Positions 1 through 11,363 of a stretch of 64,000 nt of DNA are shown here, piece after piece. Source of the stretch: Tomocerus qinae. Taxonomy: Eukaryota > Arthropoda > Collembola > Entomobryomorpha > Tomoceridae. The notes beneath the pieces are model-generated. The model did no database searches. It saw only the letters and a program-made list of their open reading frames with translations, and had not been told where the DNA came from. Positions within the stretch are counted from its first letter, which is position 1. The number at the start of each line of letters is the position of its first letter. The stretch covers positions 39,672,296 to 39,736,295 of the forward strand of contig CM034548.1 of assembly GCA_020055645.1 (NCBI GenBank), in the 5' to 3' direction. The translations under genes and the position numbers were made by a program.

Positions 1-345
1 CGGAATGTGAGGAAATGACTGCACGAGAGAACAATAGGATTTGGACACAGGCAAATGTATAAGTTTATTGTGACTGAAATATGACTCGATCCGATTTACT
101 CTAAGTTCCCAGACACAGAATATTCCCGACCAGGACTAACTGAAGTCGCACCGTGATCCACACAGCAACACGACCAAGACCTTCCAACAGCTCGACAAAG
201 ACTGGTGAACACCCAGACTCAGACTGGCTGTAGTATGACAGATTCCCAGAGTAACACTGTGGGCGTTGGGAGGTGAATTAAAATATTAGTGATATGATAA
301 TGACGTGGGTGGTGATGGGCCGATGAGGATGGCACTCCTCATAAT
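1..345 (-). mobile_element. Possible LTR fragment of a retrotransposon, cut by the window edge
   Basis: This stretch is visibly richer in G and C than the flanking DNA and has no long open frame. Read on the minus strand it resembles an LTR: a GC-richer body, then an AATAAA signal (plus-strand tttatt at 64-69), then a tail running off the window at base 1. If so, any internal region of the element lies to the left, outside the window. No second LTR, primer-binding site or polyprotein is visible, so a solo LTR, or simply a non-LTR segment of unusual composition, is equally possible. This is inference from composition and signal order only. Confidence 0.3.
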
Positions 346-350
346 ATATA

Positions 351-550
351 GACAGGTAAATTTATTGCTTTATCAAGTCTACGATTATATGTTGGTATTA
401 ACGTATTAACCCACAGTGTATAATTCATTGTCGTTTATATAAAATCAATTGCATAAGCGATTGCGCATTTTTGGCTAACCGTATACCACACTTACAGACT
501 TACAGATAGATAGAAAGGTAGGTAAATTTATTGCTTTATCTAAGACGATC
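351..550 (+). repeat. Two copies of a dispersed short motif
   Basis: The 20-base string ggtaaatttattgctttatc occurs twice here, at about 355-374 and 521-540. Both copies are preceded by a tagaca/tagata-like tract and the first is followed by aagtctacgattat. Related copies occur at about 3530-3570, 58641-58680 and 59989-60020. It looks like the end of a short interspersed or truncated element rather than a functional site. Confidence 0.5.
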
Positions 551-1354
551 GTTAAAATATATAGGGATTGAATAAATACATGTTCTTTGCTAGTATAACA
601 TATTGACTACTACGAATAAGAAATTAGGAATTTGTAATGGTAGACTATTTTTCAAACCAGTTTTATGTACTTTATTTTTGTCAACATTAGTAAATAACAG
701 TAACAAGTAATAATTCGGCGTTAGTGTTTCTATTAGCATTAACATGACATGGTAAACGACGTAGTAAAAGTATTCATTATGTGAACGATTTATTTTGCTG
801 CAGTGTACAATTGCATGTTGATGACATCTGAAATTGCATCATCACCAAGACATACGTAAGCACAGCACTTATTGTCTGCAAAACATAACACCTTCAATTA
901 ATAGATTGATTTGATTAATTCATAAATATTAGAACACTTAAAACGGCGATGGCTAACGATATTGGTAATTCTAATTCTCCATTTATTAAATAGTTTCGTA
1001 AAGTGGGTAAATCAAAGCGCAATTCTTTTTACCACAGTTACCCTTATGCATAACAATTATTATATGTAAGCCTTTTTCCCGAATTATTTCATTTATATTA
1101 CAGGGTACCGTATAATTCGATTTAATTCGGACATTTTTCTTAAATTATCTTCCCAACAAGTTTTGTAAGTCAACATACCAGCAGATAAAAATGTGGAGGG
1201 GTGTTGAAAGGAATTTCCGAACTAAAGAAGACTGTTGGTAAAATATAGTAGTGGTTACAGAAGGAAATGATGATGTGTGTTACTGTTGATATTGGGAATT
1301 GATCTAGTTAAATCATAGTACTCCTTTTAGCACGCTATGATTTAGTTATTATAA
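551..1354. other. Intergenic DNA downstream of the receptor gene
   Basis: This AT-rich DNA lies 3' of the minus-strand receptor gene. I see no open frame with coding character and no RNA gene. It should hold the 3' UTR and polyadenylation site of that gene, but no single signal could be chosen. Confidence 0.4.
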
Positions 1355-4300
1355 TTAATATATTAATATAGTATAATATGATAACTATAAAAGCGACAAA
1401 ATTATTTTAAAAGAGAGTGGATCAAATATTTTTTTGTTCTTGAGAAAATGAGGGTCGATTGAGCAGAAGTTGAAGCGAAGAAATGACAATTTGTTGATTC
1501 AGCTATAATCATAATTAAGTTATGCGGTAGTAAGTATGCGTTATTCGACTGTTTTTGGAACACCCAGGGGTACCTTTTACATGATTATACATGAAATATA
1601 TGAAATAATTTATTTACAGCTCCTATGAAAGGGTAAGTAGTGATGAAAAATGGTCCTCCTCTTAAGCCTATTTTCTGGTGTTCTAATTGCCAAACAACAT
1701 TTGTTGTATTAAAATAATGATTTCCTTGTTGTTTTTCGTCCTTAAAATAAAGATCCAACATTAATTGCTTGCACGTACGACTCTGAGAAAATAAAATTCG
1801 ATTGTGAATGTATCAATACCTTTACAATAATGAAATAATTTATATAGGCATATAAGAATTGAAATTGGGTACCATGTCGTAGGCTTCCGCAGCACAACAT
1901 AACATGAACACGTAGTACACCACTGCAATAAAAATGAATACTCGTGCACCGGTATCATTTGAATTAAATATTAGTATTAGATTTGAGGACATGTAAGTAA
2001 TAATGTTTGCAAATGTCCAAACATATATAGGGGAGTGGAACCCGTCAATTGTCTTCGCAAATAACACGGAGGTGTTAAAACATTTTAGAATATTCTGAAA
2101 AATACAATTCAAATTATTTGAATGGGCAATGATTGGGCCGTTTCAATTCTGTCAAGGGCAATTTAAAATATTCCTTGCACCTGATCCCACTTTGTTGATG
2201 AAAGCAGAAATGCTCTGAACCTTGACATGATTTCATGGACTGCCAAAGCAGCAAGTAGAGATATGGCTTCAGCATATATTGTGAAAACAACCGAAAATGT
2301 CTCCAATATCGACGCTACAATAGTGAAAGCATAAACTTCCGTTTTCATATCTGCCTGAGACAACGTTTTATTTTGGAAAAAGTATTTTCCGTAGTACTTT
2401 CCAGCGACCTTCCGAAATTGCTCTTCCTTTGTAACTTGGCCCAGTAAAAGTTGTTGATTATACACACCAAAACAAAAAGAAACTGCAGACAGAGTTACGG
2501 CAGCAAAGTACACCTATTTGAGATTTTTGTGAAATTAGAATGTGTAGAATCAAGTTAAACTCGAATTTTTCTAATGATGTTACCTTTCTACTTGGAAGTC
2601 TTCTAGGTATGTTAGCAATTGCTAATAGTTCATTCATTTTTCTCCAAAATGAGTTAAGACTAACTATGGATTGGATTGAAAATGTTATATGTGATGCTAT
2701 GTAAAATATATCCGCAGGTTTGGTCATATTACTGGTAAAGATTCGGATGAGGTCACAAAGGTGGTATATTGAGATACAGAAATAGACGCAGCCACATACA
2801 ACCTTAAGAATAAAATGAAAATTTATGCATTTATTTTTCAATAATAATCAAGCGGGAAAACACATTTTTTAATTTATTAACCCTTTTATCGGCTAAAATA
2901 TATGAGAAATATTTTTTGCAATTCAATATTGAAATACTGAAGAATTTAGAATAAGGATCTATGCCTAATTGGAACCATGATTGTATATCAATTTATTGAA
3001 CTTAATTTTTGCTTAACTTGCATTTTCTTGATAAACTCATATATTCACAATCCTTGATCTCAACAGCCTGAGAAATAGATTTTCTAAAAATGGCCATGGA
3101 ATTTCTGGTAGTATTATATTGTGCAACCACATCATACAGTTGGCAGTTTGCAAACGTGACAGCACTTGAATAAAATTTTAGCTTAATAAAGATTTTTTAA
3201 TAGAAGAATTGTAGTTGTACTTCTCCATATACCAAAAATATCAGGTTCAGAAATTAGATATTGTTTAAGTATTATGTAAAAGTGGACCAATCATTTAACA
3301 TTTTCTGTCGCCCAATTCTTATTGGCAAGAATATTTTGAACTGAATCTTATAATCCATTCTATATTAATTCTAATATTTGAATAGTACGTATGCAATACC
3401 ATCTTCAGACGGTTCTCCCAAATCCCTGACACATAATAGTAGTGATAAGAAAAGTATTCACAAAAAATTGCCTACTTGCGTCGTCCTTTTAGATAATATC
3501 CTACCAGACATACATATACAGTTACATAGGTAGATAGGTTAGTAATTTTTTTCAAGTCTACGATTATCTGAAATTGACCTAATTTGTATGTTTACAGTGA
3601 CGAATAGTACACAAGAGCTGCTCCAAAAAGACGAAAAGTAAACTGCAATCGATCAATATTCTTGACATTGTACATAAATGTAGAAACAACCAATTATACA
3701 TCTATCTACCTGGTCAACACTTATTTTCCAAAATTATTTTTTCCAATTTTTTAATTACATTGTAACAGTTGGTTAAATCTTTCATTTTCAAATACACCAA
3801 GAGCTATAAAGCTTATTCTTGCCTAAAACACCAAAATAAATCCAAAAACAATACATTTATACCATACTTTTACAGCATTGCTGAGCCAATTTTCAACTTC
3901 ATAAGTTTCAAAACAAGTAGAAAATTAACAAATTTTCAGGTTTTTGACTTTTCATGTCAATGACATTTTGTGGATTTTTTCAGTATAAAATTCTTTTGAA
4001 AGGATTTGAAAATTTGGAGGTTGAAACTAGACTATAGTGTTTTATTTTTGCCAGCCTTTTTACATTTTAGCCAGCCACCTGGCGTTTAATGGCCTAAAAT
4101 GGTATAAAATGGCCTGGTGGCCAAAATGTCCTACACCATTGGTAATAATCCTCCCAAAAAATGATCCCTAATTACCATTGAGTTTTTAAATTTTTTTAGC
4201 GAATTGAAAATGGATTAAAATTTTATCTCTTCCTTCTTTTCGGTTTTTTTATATCCTGACTTCTAGGGGCGTAGCATTTGTACAGATATGGTATTAAAAC

Positions 4301-5180
4301 CCATAGATATGTACTTAAATTTTAATGTCCAAAAACCAATTTCCTCATTTGCAGATGAGGAAAGATACATCTACAACCCATTCAAGAACGATAGCCTTGG
4401 ATCAACGATGACAATTTATATTGAACAGGAAATAAATAACCAATTATTAGAATGTCTTAGCAAAATACCTACTACAAATCATTTCATCACTCAAATATAT
4501 TTTTATGATTTTCTTCTCATACTATATGGTATGGTAAAATATTTCAAGTCAACAATATTCAGAATAAAATTACTGTGACCAGAGTTATTATTTTCAATCG
4601 AAAATAAAAATGATAATGGATGACTCATTCTCTGGTTTTGCATTAATTGCCAAAAATACGTCAATTGTTGATTGTATTTATGGAAGTTGTCTAGAAAATA
4701 CATTTTGTAAAGTTTAGTTTGAATAGCGTTGTAATAGTTTTCAGAGTGTTTGATTAACATGCAGATAAGTTGACTGCAATTAATTCATTTTAAAATAAGA
4801 CGCAAGTTTAGGAAAATCCAAATTCTAATTGAACTTAAACCACTCATACTACAGAAAATACGCGGAACTTTTGTACATGAAAATTGGTATTAACTTAAGA
4901 GTTGGGAATTTTGGCTTACCTTGTGAAGCAAACTTGTCTTAATTACATAGCAATGGCCATCAAAAGATATTTGGTACGGTACAAGAAAGAGAAAATACCC
5001 AATGTTTATGTACAACTTTAATTGAGTTGGGAAATTAAAGGTGAATATTTCCTTGTGCTCTGCACAGAAAGCTTCTTCAAAATTATAATTCGATAAAAAT
5101 ATTTCTCTTTGTTGTGGTATTGTCCGTGGTTTTCCAAAGTGCAACGTTTCCACTTCGACATTTGAATTGAACTCCTCCAT
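1355..5180 (-). CDS. Gustatory receptor-like seven-transmembrane chemoreceptor, 6 exons
   Basis: Exons on the minus strand are 5180-4920, 2802-2584, 2513-2181, 2094-1873, 1782-1618 and 1384-1355, giving about 409 residues, the usual size of the insect/springtail gustatory receptor family. Every junction is GT-AG and in phase 0, including the short C-terminal exons, as is typical of this family. Exon 1 ends with a FLVPYQISFDG segment like the conserved region before TM1. The remaining exons are rich in hydrophobic spans. The C-terminus has the GxFFxxTYPF-type TM7 region, completed by a tiny 9-codon exon (LSYYTILIY). The start is the ATG at 5180; the frame stays open upstream to about 5291 but contains no earlier ATG. 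Family members are ligand-gated cation channels in sensory neurons; the ligand here cannot be told. The 2.1-kb first intron and the tiny last exon are the least certain parts. No close paralogue was recognised in the window. Confidence 0.72.
3530..3570 (+). repeat. Dispersed motif copy inside receptor intron 1
   Basis: A tagataggt tract is followed by taatttttttcaagtcta and then cgattat. The same block recurs at about 59989-60020 with one base changed after it, and the aagtctacgattat part also occurs at about 375-389. It is a copy of the dispersed motif seen at both ends of the window and lies in the long first intron of the receptor gene. Confidence 0.45.
4042..4140. repeat. Imperfect GGCC-rich inverted repeat, probable decayed MITE
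   Basis: The left half carries gccagccacctggcg and the right half ggcctggtggcc; together they fold imperfectly. The right end (caaaatgtcctacaccattg) recalls the aaaatggtc-rich ends of the hAT-type MITE at 60855-61248, but no target duplication is clear. It lies in receptor intron 1. Confidence 0.35.
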
Positions 5181-8100
5181 TGAACAACCATTTACTAATA
5201 AAACAACATAAAAAGTAAAAGTGAAAATGAAGAATTTGAACAAATTAATCAAACAATAATAGAAAGGTGGGTAAATATTTACAATCTTGCATCAGCTTCT
5301 TTACTTGTTTTCAGTATTTACAGGTTAGAAGCAACTCTAACACGTGGAATGTCTTACCTTGACGCCTTGTAAAGATATTTAGACGAATTAGTTGTTTATA
5401 TGAAATTTCTTTAAAGTAAAATTCTATTATTGAAGAAAATTATTTCACTGATACTGTCTGGAGATTCGTACATAAAATTTTTTGTTGGGCTGTATATGTA
5501 TAATAAAAAGTTTATTCAAAACATGATGATATACACTATGTATACCGACATTAAATTGTAAACTGAGTTTCAATGCCATATTATTATCATATTACATGTT
5601 AAATAAAAATCAGTTTTAGAAAAAAGTACAATACTCGTCTTAAGCAAGAATTAATTTATATTTTCAGTGCTCGACTTGATTAATAAAAATTCGAAAAAAT
5701 TAATTAGCCTTAACTTATCCGATGAATAGAAATGACAAACTTCAAAAAACATTTTTCCTTCTTCCCTATTGTAGCTTATGCGGATGAACATTTATTATAC
5801 ATTTATAAATATTGTAGTATTACATGAATGTAAAAAATGTACTTCAATGGCTTAGACGAGAAAATTCGCTAATTAACATAATAAATTAATTAATATAAAC
5901 TGCCTTATGTTGAGATGGATGAATGAATTTAGTCCCAGATTGTTGAGAAAATTATTGTATGAAGCTGCAGTTACAATATTGTCTGCAAAATGTACGTGCA
6001 TATGTGGCAGGCTCAAATTAGGTACCGTGTCATGAAATTGACATGACCTTTTAATGCGTCTGCCTGCTGTAATACACAGAAACTGCTAAAACCATTCCTA
6101 TGTGGTAAATAGATTAATTTTGAGATCAATACAGAAGAAGTGAGACACTTTTAAATAAAACTCTGTAAAATATTTTGAAGTTCTATTAATGTTCGGTTTT
6201 ATAACTCAGTATCGTCCTTTTGTACGGGTTTAAACTAAAATATTGTCACTGAGAAATTCTAAATACGTAATATTCAAAAAGTGACCAACGAATTTCTCCG
6301 AGAGAATGCGGCACTTCTCTGAAAGGTAAAAATTTCTCTACAAGTAATTGTACTTTGTACTGCTTCACGTGCACGAAACATCTGCCGACATGACCACCTT
6401 TCACTAGGAAAATTAATTCAATTGATGAAATTAGTATTTGCAAGCAAATTTGACATCTACTCTAGTTCTGTCAATTGACAGAAAATTTGCATTCTGTCAG
6501 TAGATGCTAAAATAGTGTATCCAACAGAGCAATTCTTGGTTTCTATCAAAGTCCTACTCTGACTATGCTCAACGAATGGAAAAAGGAAAGACTCCATGCA
6601 AATGCACGAACGGTGCTGCTCCACAATAAGAAACATATCGCAGTAGTATAACTCGGAGATTTATTGGTGTATCTAAATCCATCTGATATAATTATCAGGT
6701 AGAATAGACCTTTTGTGTACCCAATTTGGAGAACACTTTCCTCTGCATATGTCTTCAAAGAGTGAATTAGGTCTCGGGAATATACAACAAACATGTAAAT
6801 GCTACAATACAAACAAAACCTCGTTAAAAACCTACATAATAATATTCTATATATTCTAAGGTGTTTAGCTAGATAAATCTATGTATCTATTAGTATATGT
6901 CTTAGACCCATCACCATTTCAGGTTAGACCGCAAATAGATTTTGTGGCAATGTCTTTTATAATAACATATAGTTATTTATGCTGTACACCCATAATGTGT
7001 TCCTTTCGCAATTAATAAATATTATTATGATAGCCATAATATTATATTGATGTTTTTATTGATTAATTTTCTTCTAATTCATGAAATTAATTAATAACTT
7101 TCCATAAATTGATGCTGAAGCTTGTTTTTATTTTTGATGATAGTCTATAACCCATAACACCAATGACCTAAAATGACATTTCCTGTTATTTGAAAGCATG
7201 ATTCATACACAGCGAGAACATTCGCCACTTATCAATACGAAATTCGTATTACTTTAAGCAATAAATTATTTTTGGTACTTGTTGACGCTCAGCTACAATA
7301 CAGAGTTGGGTGGGTGATCATACTAAAATTCTCTGGATGTTTATCTATAAAGTCGACAAATCTGGGAGGCTTGTACTTAGATAATCCTCCTAGACCAAAT
7401 CAAATTATTAAAAAGTCTAAATAACCCCAAACAATTTGACGATTTCGACCAAAAATTATCAAACGATAAAACAAAAATATAATAACATCATAGCCATTAC
7501 GTTTTTGATTATTTTGAAATTATTATATCATAATTTAAAAAAGGTAATCACTTTTATTATAATTGTGTTCGTTATTAATTTTAGTAGATAACAATGCAAT
7601 GACTTCGTATTATTTCTGCCATTTATTCCCATCTCCATCCCATTGCAATATATGTCATCATATCTTTATAAGCTGTACATGAACATATATACTTACTTAA
7701 GTATGTATTCAATCATGACACACAGAAGAAGATGGATATCAATACAACAAGTCGAACCGTACTGAATCAAACTACTATCTACTTAAAATTCATAATTACT
7801 AGTCAAAACAAAAGTCAAGTTTATCATTATCAGGATTGTAAGCTTGCAATGTAAATGTAGCATGTAAATGCCAGGCGTTGAGACTTGAGATAATCAAACA
7901 TCAGCATTTTTTCCAGACTTACTGAGTACTGAGTGCTACTTGACTAATGAATTGTTTAGAAAAGAACTGTAATCAGCGAATGTCCTGCTTCGGAATCGTA
8001 AGAAAGAGCACGTCCTGATAATTACATTATAAAACGTTGAAGTTTCTGTTGTTTTAATGCCTACCAATCGGGAGTTATTTTTCTTGTTCACCATTTTGAA

Positions 8101-8790
8101 ATCTTGGGTATTGACTTGCATCAGATATGAATGGCAGTTGTAGCATTGTAGTAGTTTGGATTGTAGAATACAGCCTAGTATGTATCTGCAGTCACATCGC
8201 CCGTCTTGATAATTTCTACCGAGCATTGCGATTTTAGGAACCTACCAGGAAGTCGGCGAATGACTCTACAAGGTTATTTGTTTCTAGAACAGACATTATT
8301 GAATCTGACGACCTTGGGATTGGTAAAGCACTGACACTATTGCTGTCACTTCGGGTATGACACGCAAGCATTCCTATTTATCTGTTGATGCTGACTGACT
8401 TCAGATTCTTTTGATTCTTCATATCTTGTATGCAGATCCAAATAGTTATTAGACGGTGTTTCGTAATCTGGTGAACTACAACAGTTGGAAGAACTAAGTT
8501 TTGCACCTAGTAACTTCGTTTCCAGCATCCAGTTGGTGTAATTTTTCCTCACGAAGGATTCTCTCAATCTCAAACAGGTACAAATATTTAATATTTTTGT
8601 TTTCTAAATTTTGATGTGGATAATCCCACCCCCATTCCTTGATTTCATGATGGTTTATTTTGAAAATCTGACACAAGTTATCAGTCAATCTTAAAACTAG
8701 AAAGTCCATAAGTATTTAAGCCAGTCTACCCCGTGTTGAAATCCGATGTCAAATGTCGCCTAGCTACAATGTTGGTCGGCGACATATATA
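5181..8790. other. Intergenic region without a supported gene
   Basis: This region lies upstream of the receptor gene and should hold its promoter. Several minus-strand open stretches of 65-96 codons exist (about 6246-6443, 6546-6812, 7936-8226 and 8346-8709). None gives a recognisable domain, and I could not join them across splice sites into a convincing gene. A diverged or broken chemoreceptor or an unannotated small gene is possible but not shown. The rest is AT-rich with no RNA gene seen. Confidence 0.4.
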
Positions 8791-9024
8791 TGTCGTAGGC
8801 CATGAGAGGACATGGGCTGTCACCGTGACAGCCTAGGCTGCGAGAGGTTCCTCTCAAAGCCTAGGTTTTGAGAGGACGGCATGGCAGGCTCTGAGAGGAC
8901 GGTCAGTTTGGATAAGAATGAGACAATATGGAACATTTTTGGTGTGTAACTTGCAACTGTAACTTGAAATAACTTATTTTTACTAGTCAAAGCGAAGTTA
9001 TCATTATTAACAGGTCAGGTTATT
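8791..9024 (+). repeat. Left terminal inverted repeat of the foldback element
   Basis: This 234-bp arm pairs with 9759-9992 in reverse complement. It includes gggctgtcaccgtgacagcc, itself a palindrome, and repeated gagagg cores. Differences from the right arm are single-base changes plus a small cluster in the thymine/adenine-rich inner part. Confidence 0.85.
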
Positions 9025-9096
9025 GCTCGATATTCCGATTATATCATTAAAATTGACATTAGTTAAGACTTTGAACGCATTATTTCAGTGTATTTC

Positions 9097-9335
9097 AAGG
9101 CAAATATATTCAATCACCAATTAGTCGTTATTTTTACAGGATATACGCATGTGACAATTTATTCCACATAGAACATTCGATAGGACAGATTAACACTGGC
9201 TCATTACATTACATATTATACCTCAGGTTCACCATGTGGGTATACAAAATACACCCACATGATATGTAGAAAACATATCTTGCGGGTGTATTCTGTAAAA
9301 ATAACGACTAATAAGTGCTTGAATATTTTTGCCTT
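9097..9335. repeat. Nested inverted repeat inside the foldback element
   Basis: Two 43-bp arms, 9097-9139 and 9293-9335, are reverse complements with a few mismatches and share ttagtcgttatttttacag. The central spacer holds a further shorter inverted pair around catgtgggta and acccacatg. This may be a second small foldback element inserted into the first, or an original internal part of it. Confidence 0.65.
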
Positions 9336-9758
9336 GCCATTTCTTTCTATTGGAATACTGAAACTGAAACAAAGAATGAACTGAACAAGGTATTACACTA
9401 TTTTTTGGGATGAATAAAATGGAATTTGCCTCAATTTTTGGTTGTTACCCACTATTCCTGTTATGGTATGACTGTAACCCACATAATAGTGTTCTCTAAA
9501 TCTCTCCGAATGTCAAAGTAGGTATTACACGACTTTGTACGACGCACAAAACGAAAGTTACGTCAAATTTTAATTTTTTAATCCCTCTCCTAGTCAGGAG
9601 TTGTGGCCAATTTTGCCCATTCACCAACTCGATCTGTTTTTTGACACCTAGATTGCGTGAAAAATGTTTAAACGTATTATGTCATTCCGTTCGAAAGTTA
9701 TCGTACTTACTGATAGACAGACAGATTGGTCATTCGTATAAAGCAGCTGCCGCCACTT

Positions 9759-9992
9759 AATAACCTGACCTGTTAATAATGATAATTTCGCTTTGACTAG
9801 TAAAAATAAGTTATTTTAAGTTGCAGTTACAAGTTACACACCAAAAATGTTCCATGTTGTCTCATTCTTATCCAAACTGACCGTCCTCTCAAAGCCTGCC
9901 ATGCCGTCCTCTCAAAACCTAGGCTTTGAGAGGAACCTCTCGCAGCCTAGGCTGTCACGGTGACAGCCCATGTCCTCTCATGGCCTACGACA
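9759..9992 (-). repeat. Right terminal inverted repeat of the foldback element
   Basis: This arm is the partner of 8791-9024 and has the same length. The near identity of the arms suggests fairly recent insertion, or arm homogenisation by gene conversion. Confidence 0.85.
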
Positions 9993-9996
9993 TATA

Positions 9997-11330
9997 TACT
10001 ATCAACTATATCATATGCATTTCTCCGTTCGTCTACAGACATGCAATTATTTCAGATTTTAGATGACCATGTGAAAAACAGTCTTTTGAGTATATTATAC
10101 GAAGTGCAACTGTAATAACATAAGCATTATAGTTATAGATATATATACTGTAAACAGTTTCAACTGACAGTATCGGATTTTTGTCTTTATTGAACATACT
10201 TCTAATAACCTAAATACCAATACAGTCTTTCGCATATTTTATAAGATAGACCCATCTGCACTATTTCTGACCTGGCAGAAAAAGTAGACAGGTGCTATGC
10301 AAAGAAGCACAAGCTCAACGTAAACACCTTTATATAATATAATTGTATTCGTAATTGTGCTGCTTTGAATTGCACATTTTTAGAATAATAGTTATTCGCA
10401 TAATATGAAATTACGGCGTAAAAATACGGAACAGTTTTAAAATATTGTTGGCTGATATAGGGAGTCTTCTTGAGTCCTGAGTACCTACGTACAACAATAT
10501 TTCATGGTCATGATACATTTAAGTTAACGCAAAGCAAAGTAAATAAACGGAAATATTATTAATTGGAGATAAGCTCATGATATTTTTAAGTTTTTCATCC
10601 TGTCAGCATGTCAGTTTTCGATATTATAGCCATTAAATGACTTTTTACGATGAATGTGGCAGAAAGTTACATTGATTTTCAGTTATTTTTAAGCATTGAA
10701 CCCCTGCATGTCCAAGGGCCATGGATACTACTAAATACAGTATTCCCTTGAGGGGGAAGTGGGTGTAAAACTTAAAAATATGGAATTTTCTGCAATTATA
10801 TAGACTGACTATAGGCAAGTAACGAAATAATAACCCGTAGTAGCAAAACAACTAGATACAGGGTAGCGTAATTCAATTATCGCATGCAGTTTTCCTAGAT
10901 TCCGGCTGACTGGCAAAAATAATTTTTATCAGGCTAAAATGGAACACTGCATAGTACTACTACTGCCCTGTATCTAGGAAAACTGCAGGACAAAATTATT
11001 TAGTGTTGGCTAGCTTTTTAGTATTTTGGGCATTACTGGTATTATTATAACTGTAGCCGTGTAGCCCCCGACATGCATGACTCAGTTTCGAAAGGTAGGC
11101 GTATTGGATATTAAATTTCAAAAAATTTACTATAATACGCTAATCAATATACTAACCCAGAGTGTATGGTTATTTTTTATGTCAAGTCAAGTCTGTGTTT
11201 ATAATTTAGAGATAGTTAGACTAATTTACATTAAGGTGTTCAAATGGTGTGTTAGAGTACCTATAATTGCATGTTAAATTATGTTCTTTTCCAATTAATT
11301 AAATACGTCAAATGTAATGCTTCTTTGCAG
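9997..11330. other. Intergenic DNA upstream of the SRPK gene
   Basis: No coding region is supported. A weak inverted repeat sharing gcagttttcctaga lies at about 10886-10985. The 3' end of this stretch should hold the promoter and a 5'-UTR exon of the kinase gene, because a good acceptor (cttctttgcag) ends at 11330. Confidence 0.4.
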
Positions 11331-11363
11331 AAAACGAGAAATCGAACTGATTAGAGAGTATAA

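Larger units (their letters stand above)
8791..9992. mobile_element. Foldback DNA transposon with 234-bp terminal inverted repeats
   Basis: The element starts TGTCGTAGGCCATGAGAGG and ends with its reverse complement. The two terminal arms are 8791-9024 and 9759-9992, exactly equal in length (234 bp), with only scattered mismatches. Both sides are flanked by TATA (8787-8790 and 9993-9996), a possible 4-bp (or TA) target duplication. The arms contain several repeats of a CCTCTCA/TGAGAGG core. The 734-bp interior has no open frame that could encode a transposase, so the element is non-autonomous. The superfamily is not certain: a TATA or TA target could fit several. The arms can fold into a very stable hairpin. 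Confidence 0.82.

Noticed and set aside
1201..1272. Alternative last exon of the gustatory receptor-like gene after a ccaacag acceptor
   Set aside because: It gives a tail without the expected TM7 ending, whereas the 30-bp exon at 1384-1355 fits the family better.
3769..3963. 64-codon plus-strand frame in receptor intron 1
   Set aside because: Low-complexity, Lys/Asn/Phe-rich translation typical of AT-rich non-coding DNA.
6246..6812. Minus-strand open stretches that might be exons of a second chemoreceptor
   Set aside because: No gustatory receptor signature (such as the TM7 block) and no set of in-phase splice sites linking them could be found.
7936..8709. Overlapping minus-strand open frames upstream of the foldback element
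   Set aside because: Some stretches look faintly coding (Ser-rich, followed by a good gtaggt donor near 8250), but the frames conflict and no domain is recognisable.
10858..10990. Short inverted repeat sharing gcagttttcctaga
   Set aside because: The match is only about 14 bases and the flanks do not support a mobile element.
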